Source of the DNA: Janthinobacterium sp. FW305-129
GTDB lineage: Bacteria > Pseudomonadota > Gammaproteobacteria > Burkholderiales > Burkholderiaceae_D
Reading direction: 5' to 3'
DNA length: 64,000 nucleotides
Assembly: GCF_020858115.1 (NCBI RefSeq)
Contig: NZ_JACYMM010000001.1
Span: forward strand, 372,001-436,000
Shown here one piece after another: positions 17,050 through 26,700 of this stretch (position 1 is its first letter; every line of letters starts with the position of its first letter). The notes under the pieces were generated by a model. The model had not been told where the DNA came from. It saw nothing but the letters and a program-made list of their open reading frames with translations, and ran no database searches. The translations under genes and the position numbers were made by a program.

Positions 17050-17508
17050 ATGTATCAGCTGAATTGGCGCGGCCCCTGGCTGGCTGCCGTGCTGCTGCTA
17101 TCGCTCGGTGGCGACGCCCCGGCGCTGGCGCGCCAGCTGGCCGAACCGGCCCCCGCATGCCGGGCGCCGCAAACCATGGCGCTGACGGTCAACAGCGACG
17201 CCGTCGCCACGGCCAGCAACGATATCAATGACAACACCCTGGTGGCGCTGCGCGCCAACGGCACCGCGTACTGGACGGTTTTATTGTCGACGGCGACCAT
17301 CCTGCTGCAGCTGGACGCCGACCGCGGCGATACCATCGTGACGTTCCAGAAAGGTCTGACCCTGCGTTTCCAGGCGCTCGGTCCGCAGCAATATCAAATC
17401 CTCATCGACGGCCCCATCCTCGATGACGGCACGCAGTACACGCTGACTGGCAAGGTGGTGGCCGTTTTTGAGCGCTGTCCGGCCCTGCTCGCGCCAACCG
17501 CGCCATAA
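17050..17508 (+). CDS. Small secreted protein, paralogue of the 17969 gene
   Basis: 152 residues from ATG 17050. A signal peptide covers about residues 1-28 (hydrophobic core LAAVLLLSLGG, cut near ALA). The mature part has two outer cysteines (about 37 and 144) and a beta-rich domain. From about residue 55 it aligns almost without gaps to the 125-residue product downstream: YW then LST, VTFQKGLTLRF against VTWKAGLTVTY, ILDDGTQYTLTGKVVAVF against IVDSGTVYTYTGFVLATF, about 30 percent identity by eye. Function unknown. It stands at the head of the giant-gene cluster but is separated by 460 bases. Confidence 0.7.
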   Translation: MYQLNWRGPWLAAVLLLSLGGDAPALARQLAEPAPACRAPQTMALTVNSDAVATASNDINDNTLVALRANGTAYWTVLLSTATILLQLDADRGDTIVTFQKGLTLRFQALGPQQYQILIDGPILDDGTQYTLTGKVVAVFERCPALLAPTAP

Positions 17509-17968
17509 ACGGTCGACAAATGCGCAGTAAATCCCCGCATGCCCTCTATTTAAATCAATAAACCGTTTATATTCAATTCCATTCCCTGCCGGCTTAGCCC
17601 CGGCTTGCCTGCCGCCGCGACCGGATGCCGCATGATTCTTGCCTTTGCGACAATTTGAGAGAATCGCGCAAAAAAATAAGCATAGAATCGCTACTCGTGA
17701 TGCGCATCAACCGGCATGCTTATATCCGAATAGCCGGAAACTATTTTTTTGAATAAGTAAATAAGAAATATATTCATCCATTGCGGATTGATGAATATCA
17801 AATGTCTTTTCTTTATTTGAAATTGCGTATTGTCTGGCCATATTTTTATGGCATGGTCGCAAAGCCGTTGCCATACCGTTTTCCACCGACTTACCCAACT
17901 GCCCCGAACCCGTCGGCCACGGGGCGCCCACCGCAAGTGCAGGCCGATATCACCTCATGGAGAATGTC
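17509..17968 (+). promoter_or_regulatory. Long AT-rich leader ahead of the giant-gene cluster
   Basis: 460 bases without a convincing gene. Base composition dips sharply at about 17640-17850. It contains a 10-base palindrome GATGCGCATC (17699-17708) and an inverted repeat ATATTCATC / GATGAATAT (17770-17778 and 17790-17798, 11-base loop). No strong paired -35/-10 was identified. GGAG at 17959-17962 serves as ribosome site for the ATG at 17969. The length and AT content suggest the main promoter and regulator sites of the cluster. Confidence 0.45.
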
Positions 17969-18346
17969 ATGTCTAACTTACCTCGCGTCGAAGTCACCAA
18001 CCATACGCTGGCCGCCGGCCAAAGCGTCACCACCAACACCACGCCGAACAGCCTCGCGCTGTCCATCGCCAGCAGCGACAGTAACAACCAGACCGGCATC
18101 GCCTTCCAGTTCCAGGGCCGCACCACGTACTGGAATCCCAGCGTCAGCACCGGTTTCACCACGGCCAAGCTGGCCAGCGACACGGGCAATGGCGTCGTCA
18201 CGTGGAAAGCCGGCCTGACGGTCACCTACTCGCCGCAAAGCACGGGGCTGTATAACGTGCTGCTCTCCGGCGACATCGTCGACAGCGGCACCGTGTACAC
18301 CTACACGGGCTTCGTGCTGGCCACCTTTACCTCCAACTCGCAGTAA
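17969..18346 (+). CDS. Small beta-rich protein, first gene of the giant cluster
   Basis: 125 residues from ATG 17969, placed 6 bases after GGAG; an ATG at 17957 is in frame but overlaps that ribosome site. There is no signal peptide and no cysteine. The protein is rich in Thr, Ser, Asn and Gly in alternating strands (TGIAFQFQGRTTYW, AGLTVTYSPQSTGLYNVLL). It is a leaderless paralogue of the secreted protein encoded at 17050. The fold could be a small beta-sandwich or a subunit able to assemble. No known family is recognised; the reading frame is well supported by context and codon use. Confidence 0.65.
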   Translation: MSNLPRVEVTNHTLAAGQSVTTNTTPNSLALSIASSDSNNQTGIAFQFQGRTTYWNPSVSTGFTTAKLASDTGNGVVTWKAGLTVTYSPQSTGLYNVLLSGDIVDSGTVYTYTGFVLATFTSNSQ

Positions 18347-18370
18347 GCGGCAGTTCCGCGTCCGCCTGCG

Positions 18371-18397
18371 GGCGGGCGCCCTGGATGGCCGCCCGCC
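18371..18397. other. GC-rich stem-loop within the cluster
   Basis: GGCGGGCG (18371-18378) pairs with CGCCCGCC (18390-18397), 11-base loop, in the 178-base gap between the 125-residue and 1222-residue genes. There is no T run; it may stabilise the upstream message or attenuate transcription into the giant genes. Confidence 0.35.
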
Positions 18398-18524
18398 ACC
18401 GCACCCAGCCAGCCTGGCCATCCGACGCCCTTTCCGGGCCCACCCGTTGTAAACGATTGCGATGCCGCGCGGCGCGCCATGCCGCCGCATCGCAGCCCGA
18501 GTCGCGTCTTGAGTGGAGGTTGTC

Positions 18525-21500
18525 ATGGGTTTCAGCTTCGTCGCCACCGATTCCGCCAGCAAGGTCAGCCTGTATGAAGCGCCGCCGCGGGCGGGTCATG
18601 CCTGGGCCGGCTATTTGCTGCCGCCCGTCGCGCCGCCGGCCACGCCCCCGGAAAGCATCAGCTATGCCGACAGCCTGTCGCCGCAGCGCATGGGCAGCTA
18701 CGTGTTTGCCAGCGCCCGTCCGGCGGCGCTGGACGCGGCGCCCGGCCCCTTCATCACCGCCCTCGCCGCGTATATCGACCAGCAGTCGTCGGCACCGGGA
18801 CTGAACCTGAACGCGCTGCTGTGGCTGCGCGACGCCGATGCGGCGCCGGCCGATCCCTTCAAGAACTACGGCTGCAGCTACAGCTATAACCCGCTGACCA
18901 AGGGCTTTGCCACCAGCACCAACGTCAATTTCCGGCTGGGACAGGACCTGCTGTTCAACGTGCTGTCCGGCGTCGGCCTGTCCATCGACGCCGCCAACGG
19001 CAGCCTGCGGCTGTCCGCGCCGCTGGCGACGCCGCCGGCCCTGGCCTTCCAGCGCAACGCCAGCGACATCGGCATACGCGTCACGGGCAGCGGCAATACG
19101 ATCCGCACTTTCGTGCCTTTGGCGGGCGCGAATGCGGGCTGCCTGACGTTTACGGCCACAGTCAACCCTGCCGTCACCTTCGGCCCAAGCGGCCTGGCCG
19201 TCGGCTTCCCCCTGAGCGCGCGCGACACGGCCAGCGGCCAGCTGCAGCAGCTGTTCTACCCGGCGCTGAGCGCGCCCGCCGCGCTGCCCGCCAGCCTGGC
19301 CTGGGTCGGCACGGTCGACCCGCTCGACCCCTACAATCAGAAGCTGTCCGCCCAGGCCAGGCTGGAAGGCGTATTGCGCTGCGGCTTGCTGCCGGCCGGC
19401 CGGCCCGCCTTGCCGTCCACCTACCGCACGGCGCTGGGCCATGCGACGGCCTTGCTGCCGCTGGGCGCCGCCAGCGGGCAGCCGCCCGTGATCGGCCTGC
19501 AGTCGGGCGCCCTCGCCTTTGGCTGCGCCGCGCGCTCACCGTCTGCGCCCGCGACCAGCAAGGCCCTGGTGACGCCGGCCGGGCGCTTCGGCCTGAGCGC
19601 CAGCGGCCAGGCGGCGGGGACGCAGATAAACTTGTTATGCGGCATCTTCGGCTCGGAACAGCTGAGCATGACCACCTACGACGGCGCCGCGCCGGAGAAT
19701 GACAGCCTGCTGTTCGTGCCCGCTTCGCCCGCCTTCGCGCCCGTCTTCCCGTTCCAGGCCGCGACCCTGGACTTGCCCGATTCCGGCAACGTGGCCACGC
19801 CGCTGACGGCCGATTACCTCAGTTGCTGGGCCAGCGTGCTCAAGGGCGGCGCGGCCATGCCGCAATACCATGCGGAGCCGGCGGGCAGTCCCATGTACGG
19901 CCTGCCGCCGGCCGCCCGGGCGGCCGCCTTGCTGCGCGCCGTGGCCGCCGATACCGTGCTCGCCTCGACCCCGCCCGCGCTGCCCGTGCCGCAGGGCGCC
20001 GCGCACGCCTTTCCCCTGCTGCCGTACGGCGGCGCCGTCAGCGGCGGCCCGCTGGATATCGACGCCGCCCTGCTGTCGAGCTTTGAAAGCAGCATCGTGG
20101 CCGCCACGCGCAAGGCCGTCATTTCCGGCGGCGCCAGCGCCACCTGGCAGGCGCGCGCGGCCGCCAGCCGCCGCGTGCGCGGGCTGGCCGCCGGCGAGGC
20201 GGTGGCGGAAGCGCCGCACTACCGCACCACGCCGCAGGGCGCCGTCGCCACCGTGTCCAGCCAGGCGCAGGACCAGGACGCCTTCCTGTCAGTGACCCTG
20301 GGCCAGACCCTGGGCGCCGGCGGCCAGGTCTTGCCGTTCGGCTTCCGCTTCCCGGACGCCACCTTGCAGGATGCCTTGCAGACCAACCAGCTGTTCCTCG
20401 TGGCCGTCAACGCGGCCCACCTGTCGGACGGCGGCGCGCGCTTCGACAATACCGTCGGCATCGCGGGCTGGACCATGCAAGCCCAGGTGGGGGTCGGCGT
20501 GACGCCCACGTCCTACCGCAACGTGATGCTGCTCAAGTATTGCAGCGGCAGTGTCAGGGACCGCGTCGCCAATCCGAACGCCTGGTCGGGCGCGCCCGAT
20601 TTTTCGCTGGCCGCCGGCGCCGGTCCCGGCGTCCAGGGCATCGCCTACACGGGGTTGTCGCAGTGGCTGCAGGACCTCATCGAAGCGGCCGAGGTGCTGG
20701 CGGCGGACAAGCCCGAATCGCCGTACCAGCATTTCCTGGAACTGGTCAGCGATCCCGCCTGGACGGGCGTGCTGGTGCTGCAGGCGGACCTGGATCCGTC
20801 CAGCCTGCCGGCTGGCCTGCAGGGCATCGCGGCAGGCCTCGACCTGACGCGCTTCGTCGCCCACCATTTCGGCTTCACGGCCAGCCGCGTGACGGTGCAT
20901 GGCGACGGCAGCATCACCCTCGACGGCAATTCCAGCACCTTCGGCCTGGTCGACTACCAGGACCCGGCCTTCGCCGCCGGCCAGCGCAACGGCTTGCCGC
21001 CCGATACGCCGATCGCCCTGCCCGACACCGACAACTATGCGTTCCGCGTGCTGCAATTGCAGGTGCTGTTCGACAATGCCGCCATCAAGACCTTCAAGAG
21101 CTACGTGCAGCTGGCCGTCAACGGCCTGCTCGGCTCGCGCGTGACGGCCACCACCTTCGGCGGCAATGCGATGCCGAACAACGGCGTGGTCCTCGACGGC
21201 AGCTATATCGACCAGAATGGCACCGGCATCTACATCTTCGAGCAAGCCACGCCGTCGATATTCAGTCTCGACAGCAACCTGCTGCGCCACGTGGCGTTCC
21301 AGCGCATCCAGTTCAACTGCCTGGGCACCACCGACGCGGGCGCGACCGTGCTGAACCGTTTTTCCGTGTGGGGCACGCTGGATTTCGCCAGCCTGGACGA
21401 CCGCACGGGCGCCGCGCTGGACCTGCTGTCGTTCGGCGCGCTGTCGCCGGATCTGCCGCCGGACGGCGCAGGCCTGGCCTTTTCCAACCTGGTGATCGAC

Positions 21501-22193
21501 ATGCGCTATCCGCAGACGACGCCGTCGGCCGTGCGCTTCGACGAGGTGACGGCCAGCCTGGCCTACGACCTCGACGCCAGCCAGGCCAGGCCGGACAGCC
21601 TGTTCAGGGGCTTCGGCCTGGAACTGTCGGGCTTTATCGCCGCCGCCGACGGGCAAAAGCCGGCCGATTTCGGCTTCCTGCCCGTCAGCACGGCGCTGAA
21701 CCTGGGCACGCTCGACGGCCCCTGGCACGGCATCGTGTACGACGTCACCATGGGCGGGCCGGGCGCGCTCGTCTCGGCCGCCGGCTTCCATTCGACCCTG
21801 CTGCTGGCCTGGTCGCCCGCCAGCACGGCCGGCGACGACGAGCAAGCCGTCTTCGTCGGCCTGTCGCTGCCCGGCGCGGCGCCGGGCGCCAGGCTGATCA
21901 GCCTGCAAGGCATCTTCAAGCTGGCCATCGACAATATCGGGCTGATGCGGCAAAAAGTGCCCGGCGGCGACTCCTATTATTACTGTCTGCGGCTCGACAA
22001 CATCGCCATCAAGTTTCTCGGCATTGCCAAGCTGCCGCCCGACGCGAACATCCAGTTCTTCCTGTTTGGCGACCCGAAGAATACGGGCAGCCTGGGCTGG
22101 TATGCCGCGTACATCGCCGATGCGGCCGCCCGGCAGGAGCCGGAACTGTCCGCGCTGGCATTGCCCGCCATCTCATTGGGGAGCGCAGCATGA
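18525..22193 (+). CDS. 1222-residue protein of unknown function
   Basis: Start ATG 18525 has GGAGG about 6 bases upstream. There is no signal peptide or transmembrane helix; the chain is Ala/Leu/Gly/Ser-rich with many short beta-type strands. Recognisable stretches are local only: an opening VATDSASKVSLYEAP, an Arg-rich helix near 550 (AASRRVRGLAAGEAV), and in the last third a run of beta strands ending in short aromatic motifs (FRGFGLELSGF, DSYYYCLRLDNIAIKF) that recall the large protein encoded at 23757. The stop overlaps the start of the nuclease-like gene (ATGA), so the two are translated together. I know no family; it may be a structural partner of the 3505-residue protein. Confidence 0.75.
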   Translation: MGFSFVATDSASKVSLYEAPPRAGHAWAGYLLPPVAPPATPPESISYADSLSPQRMGSYVFASARPAALDAAPGPFITALAAYIDQQSSAPGLNLNALLWLRDADAAPADPFKNYGCSYSYNPLTKGFATSTNVNFRLGQDLLFNVLSGVGLSIDAANGSLRLSAPLATPPALAFQRNASDIGIRVTGSGNTIRTFVPLAGANAGCLTFTATVNPAVTFGPSGLAVGFPLSARDTASGQLQQLFYPALSAPAALPASLAWVGTVDPLDPYNQKLSAQARLEGVLRCGLLPAGRPALPSTYRTALGHATALLPLGAASGQPPVIGLQSGALAFGCAARSPSAPATSKALVTPAGRFGLSASGQAAGTQINLLCGIFGSEQLSMTTYDGAAPENDSLLFVPASPAFAPVFPFQAATLDLPDSGNVATPLTADYLSCWASVLKGGAAMPQYHAEPAGSPMYGLPPAARAAALLRAVAADTVLASTPPALPVPQGAAHAFPLLPYGGAVSGGPLDIDAALLSSFESSIVAATRKAVISGGASATWQARAAASRRVRGLAAGEAVAEAPHYRTTPQGAVATVSSQAQDQDAFLSVTLGQTLGAGGQVLPFGFRFPDATLQDALQTNQLFLVAVNAAHLSDGGARFDNTVGIAGWTMQAQVGVGVTPTSYRNVMLLKYCSGSVRDRVANPNAWSGAPDFSLAAGAGPGVQGIAYTGLSQWLQDLIEAAEVLAADKPESPYQHFLELVSDPAWTGVLVLQADLDPSSLPAGLQGIAAGLDLTRFVAHHFGFTASRVTVHGDGSITLDGNSSTFGLVDYQDPAFAAGQRNGLPPDTPIALPDTDNYAFRVLQLQVLFDNAAIKTFKSYVQLAVNGLLGSRVTATTFGGNAMPNNGVVLDGSYIDQNGTGIYIFEQATPSIFSLDSNLLRHVAFQRIQFNCLGTTDAGATVLNRFSVWGTLDFASLDDRTGAALDLLSFGALSPDLPPDGAGLAFSNLVIDMRYPQTTPSAVRFDEVTASLAYDLDASQARPDSLFRGFGLELSGFIAAADGQKPADFGFLPVSTALNLGTLDGPWHGIVYDVTMGGPGALVSAAGFHSTLLLAWSPASTAGDDEQAVFVGLSLPGAAPGARLISLQGIFKLAIDNIGLMRQKVPGGDSYYYCLRLDNIAIKFLGIAKLPPDANIQFFLFGDPKNTGSLGWYAAYIADAAARQEPELSALALPAISLGSAA

Positions 22194-23689
22194 CCAACGT
22201 CGTGTACTGGAATATCGAGAACTTCGGCATCAACAAGGTCAACAATCCCAGCCGCAAGCGGCCCCGCTATGGCGAAGGCGGCCGCTGCGGCGGCAACCTG
22301 CCGGCCGTGGCCGCGCAGCAGCGCTGCAACCACATCCTGACCATCCTGCGCGCCACGCAGCCCGATATCTTCGTCCTGATCGAGGTGTCGGCCAGCGCGG
22401 CCGGCGCCGGCGACCTGGCGCCCGACACGGGCGGCCTGCAGGGCGCGATCTTCCTGCTGCAACAGCTGCGCAACGATGTCGCCGACCCCAACCGCGCTGC
22501 CTGGCGCATGGTGCCGCCGCTGAAAGTGGGCACGGGCGGGCGCACGGAATCGGTCGCCGTGCTGTACCGCGGCATATCGGGCACGGTTGGCACGCCCACG
22601 GAAGTGCGGCGCTATTTCACGGGGCCGAACGTGTGGACGGGCGGCGGCGTGTCGGCCGTGGCGGCCGGCGCCGTGCCCGCCGCCTACCCGGCCGGGGGCG
22701 CCGGCGCGTCCAACATCCAGGATTTGCTCAACCCGCCGGGCCAGCCGGCGCGCACCATCCCGGCCGGCGCGCAGTACAACGGCGGCCTGGCCGAGGGCAT
22801 GGCGGCGGCGCGCATCGCCTTCGCGCCCGCGCTGGCGCCAGCCACGCCGCCCATCGCTGGCGGCCTGGTCAATTTCAACGGGTTGCGCCAGCCCTTCATG
22901 GTCAGTTTCGTGGAAACCAACCAGGCCAACGCGATCTCGCGCAACCTGACCCTGTTTGCCGTGCATGCGCCGCCCAACCACGGCGGCGCCACCAATTTCA
23001 TCAATATCCTGCTGCGCGGCGTGCTCGACGTGGCGGCGGCGCCTGCCGGCGCGCCGCACAATGAAATCAAGCTGATCTGCGGCGACTTCAACCTGAACGC
23101 CATCTACGCGCAGCCGCCCGCGGCGGGCGGACGGACCACGGCCTACGACCAGTTGCGCGCGATCAACTACATACCGCTGCTGGACCCGCCGCCCGTCATG
23201 CCGGCGGCCGCCAACCTGACGCTGGACGCCTACCAGGGCTACCTGGCCACGCATATCCGCCCCAAGCGCACCAGGCAGCAGCTGACGCAGCAATCGCGCT
23301 TCCTGTGGTCCGACAATACGGCCGGCGGCCCGCTGCTGGCGTCGCCGTATCCGGGCTATAACTACATCGGCAGCGATATGGTGAGCAACTTTTTCTCGAT
23401 CGACAATATGCTCGTCAATCCGCTGGTGCCGGCGAATAACTACCAGTTCACGGTGATGAATCCCGTCTCGGGCACGCCGTTCGCGCTGGCGGGCGCCATG
23501 CCCCCTGGCGTGCCCACCGGCACGCGCCCCCTGCCCGCGCAATTTACGAACTTGCCTGCCGGCATAGCCTGGCCGCAGTCGCCGGCGGCCGTGTATGCCG
23601 TGGGCGAGGCGCGCACGCTGAACGGCTGGGCCAATTACGGCTACCTGCGCAGCACCAGCGACCACCTGGCGCTGTTTGCCGTGCTGTAG
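22190..23689 (+). CDS. Endonuclease/exonuclease/phosphatase (EEP) superfamily enzyme
   Basis: 499 residues, beginning inside the previous stop codon (ATGA). EEP metal-dependent phosphodiesterase motifs are in order: YWNIENFG at about 7-14, catalytic Glu in LIEVSA (about 65), His in FAVHAPPNHGG (about 259), Asp/Asn in ICGDFNLN (about 296-303) and Asp-His in STSDHLALF (about 489-497). The fold cleaves phosphodiester bonds in DNA, RNA, lipids or nucleotides; the substrate cannot be told. It is longer than typical family members through insertions (about 130-240 and 330-470) and lacks a signal peptide. Its place between two giant unknown proteins suggests it is the effector or enzymatic arm of the cluster. 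Confidence 0.8.
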   Translation: MTNVVYWNIENFGINKVNNPSRKRPRYGEGGRCGGNLPAVAAQQRCNHILTILRATQPDIFVLIEVSASAAGAGDLAPDTGGLQGAIFLLQQLRNDVADPNRAAWRMVPPLKVGTGGRTESVAVLYRGISGTVGTPTEVRRYFTGPNVWTGGGVSAVAAGAVPAAYPAGGAGASNIQDLLNPPGQPARTIPAGAQYNGGLAEGMAAARIAFAPALAPATPPIAGGLVNFNGLRQPFMVSFVETNQANAISRNLTLFAVHAPPNHGGATNFINILLRGVLDVAAAPAGAPHNEIKLICGDFNLNAIYAQPPAAGGRTTAYDQLRAINYIPLLDPPPVMPAAANLTLDAYQGYLATHIRPKRTRQQLTQQSRFLWSDNTAGGPLLASPYPGYNYIGSDMVSNFFSIDNMLVNPLVPANNYQFTVMNPVSGTPFALAGAMPPGVPTGTRPLPAQFTNLPAGIAWPQSPAAVYAVGEARTLNGWANYGYLRSTSDHLALFAVL

Positions 23690-23696
23690 ACAGAGC

Positions 23697-23727
23697 GTCC
23701 GGGCGGGTGCGAGCGTCCGCCCCGGAC
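23697..23727. other. Stem-loop between the EEP gene and the 3505-residue gene
   Basis: GTCCGGGCGG (23697-23706) pairs with CCGCCCCGGAC (23717-23727) with one bulged C, in the 67-base gap. It has no T tract; probably an intra-operon mRNA structure that tunes the downstream gene, whose AAGGAG lies just before ATG 23757. Confidence 0.35.
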
Positions 23728-23756
23728 ATCATGACTGATTCAAGGAGCAAGTTCGT

Positions 23757-26700
23757 ATGGCCACCACCGATACCGCGCTGGAAAACCTGCAGCAAGCCAT
23801 CGTCAACGCCGCCAGCAGCGGCCCGTTCGCCCTCGATGCCGCCTTCCTGGCAGCGGGCCTGGCCGACCCGGACGTCGCGCCGCCCGAAAAATTCGACGCC
23901 ATCATCGGCCAGGCCTTCCAGATCGACGCGGCGCAGTTCCTGATCAGCTGCGCGGCAGCCGACGTGGGCGCCGTCAGCGACGGCGTGTTTACGGTCAGCA
24001 AGGCGAGCCTGCCCTTCATCGGCGGCCTGCTGCACACCCCGGCCACGCTGGTGTTTTCCACGCAGCCTGCCGCCGCGCGCACGCCGGGCGACGATGGCGA
24101 CGGGGATGACGCGGCCGTGCTGGTGGTGCAGGTGGCCGCCAGTCCCGCCGGCTGGAACTGGGACAGCAGCTTTCCCTTCATGGGCGGCTGGCCGTTCAGC
24201 GAGTTGCCGCTGTCGGGCGCGCTGCTGGTGTTTTCCAGCGCCGACGGCGTCTATCCATGGGGCGGCGACGGCGCGCTGTCCGTCACGGGCGGCGCCAAGC
24301 AGAACCTCAGCGCCAGTGTGGCCCTGCCCGCCTTCGTGACGCCGTTTCTGGAACTGTTTTCCGACCTGGCGGCGCCGCCGGGCAAGCTGCAGATCGGCGG
24401 CTACCTGGACATGGCGTTGTACGACGGCAAGACGTTCGAACTGGGCGGCCTGATGCCCAGCGGCGTGCTGTCGGCCACGCTCAGCGAGCTCGACTGTACG
24501 TTCGCCGGCTACCTGCGCGTGGCCGCGCCCAGCCTGACCGTGACGATCCCGCCGCCCGTCGATGCGCCGCCGCCCGACGCCCTGCTGCTCGACGGCGGCA
24601 TGCAGCTGCTGCTGCGCGGCGAAGGCGAACCGGCCGACGAGGAAGCGGCCGACGGCGACCAGGCCGCCACGCTGGCCCTGACGGCCACGCTCAGCGTGGA
24701 AGGCGCGGGCGCCGCCGACTACACGCTGTCGCTGCTGCTGCAGCCATCGAACGCCGACGGCGACGGCAACTACACGGTCAGCCTGGAAGCGGGTAGCGAC
24801 GGGCCGCCCCTCAGTCCCGGCGCCGCCATCAGCCTGATCGGCGGGGGCGCCAGCTATTTCCGCGCCACCCCGGCCGTGCTGCAGGAGTTCCTGACGTCGT
24901 TCGGCCTCGGCGGCATGACCATCAGCGGCAGCATCCCGCCCAAGGCGGCGCCCACGGTGGACCAGGTCACGCTGCAGCTGCGCAGCGTGCGCGATCTGAG
25001 CTGGCAACCCATCCCGGCGCCCACGCCGGAGCTGAGCTTTACCGTCACCTCGTTCTTCCTCGACTGGACGGCGTACCAGCCGCTGGCGAGCAAGGCCAGC
25101 GGAAAGTCGCGCTATGAATACCTGTTCGGCACCACCTTCACCCTGTTGCCCACGGTATTTCGCAATCTGGACGGCACGCCGGGCGGCGAATTCGAGGTGC
25201 AGTTCAACTCGGCGCAGCTGTTCCAGGCCAGCTTTCCCGGCAAGGCCACGCTGTCGGACTTCCTGTCCGTCGTCTCGAACGGCCTCGTCAGCCTGCCCGA
25301 CAGCATCCAGGCCGAGGTGTCGAATATCGTGCTGAGCATAGACGGCGCGGCCCAGTCCTTCGCGTTTTCCAGCGACTACGCCATCAGCCTGTCCTTCCTG
25401 ACGGTGGGCGGCGCGCCCATCCTGAGCATTTCGGAAGGCCAGATCAGCCTGTCGGGCATCAGCGCCACGGTGGCCGCGGACAAGCAGGAAGGCGCGCTGG
25501 CCCTGGTCGAGGCCGGCAAGGCGGGCGCCGGCACGGCCTGGGCCGGTTCCATTTCCGGCTTGCTGGGCGTGGGCGCCAGCCTGCAGGCGGCCGTCAGCGT
25601 GGCCTACAGCAGCCAGGAAACGCCGCCCCGCTGGACACTCTCCGCCTCGCTCGCGCAAGAACTCGACGTGGGCGAGATGATCAAGCAATTCTTTGCCGCC
25701 GGCGGCATCTATGATTTCCCCGTCTTCTTGCCGGGCAACCTGAAGATTTCCGCGTTCGCCATCGAAGCGGTCATTCCCAGCGGCAAGCCCAGCACGGACC
25801 TGGCCACCAGCTACACGGTCGACACCACCTTTACCTGGCTGTTCCTGCTTGGCCAGCAAGAGATCGGCTTGCAGAAAGCCACGCTGTCGGTGCAGTATGA
25901 CGGCGCCAAGCCGGCCGCGCAGCAATTCTCGGGCAAGGCCGATGCCGTCTGGATCTATACCGCCATCAATCTGAAACTGGGCTTCGGCTATGCGTTCCAG
26001 CCGACGGACAAGGGGCCGAACCACACGCTGTACGTGAGCTGGGAAGGCTTCACGGCAACCTATACCAGCGGCAACGAGATGCTCAGCTTCACCCTGGCGG
26101 GCTGGTCGCTGGGCAGCCTGATCCAGGCGCTCGTGCGCACGCTGGGCGATCCGTATTTCGTGCTGCCATCGCCGTGGGACTTGCTGAACCAGGTCACGCT
26201 GGACGGCCTGTCCATCAACGTGTCGCTGAAAAGCGGCGAAAAGAACCGCCTCAGCGCCACCTACACGCTCAGTTCACCGCTCAACCTCGGGTTCATCGTC
26301 ATCCGCAGCATCGTCTTCAAGCGCAATACGGACGGCAAGGTGACCCTGGCGCTGGACGCCAGCGTACCGCCATTGCTCAAAGGCAGCATGGGCGACTTGC
26401 TGGACCCGGCCAAGGGCCAGGACGTGGAAGAGATGCCCAGCGTGCCGGGCGCCGGTTCCAGCTATTTCAAGGTCTTCCTGCTGATGCTGGGCCAGCGCGT
26501 GGCCATCAACGGCGCGACCGACTTCAGCTCGACCAAGGCCGTCATCGACGCGCTGGCCGGCGTGCCGCCCACCACGGGCAAGAACAATCCCGTCAACCCG
26601 GGCAGCGGCGTGCCGGGCCAGCCGTATTACCAGCCGGACAGCAACTGGCTGATCGCCGCGCATTTCGGCGTGCTGCAGACCGCCGGCGTGTGGGCCGTCG

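Noticed and set aside
20289-23665. Long minus-strand frames opposite the 1222-residue and EEP genes
   Set aside because: Same antisense artefact; composition not protein-like, while the plus-strand EEP motifs are complete.
20540-23689. Alternative plus-strand frame of about 1050 residues through the EEP gene
   Set aside because: Its first two thirds are Arg/Gly/Ala-rich out-of-frame reading of the 1222-residue gene; only the part from 22190 is the real EEP protein.
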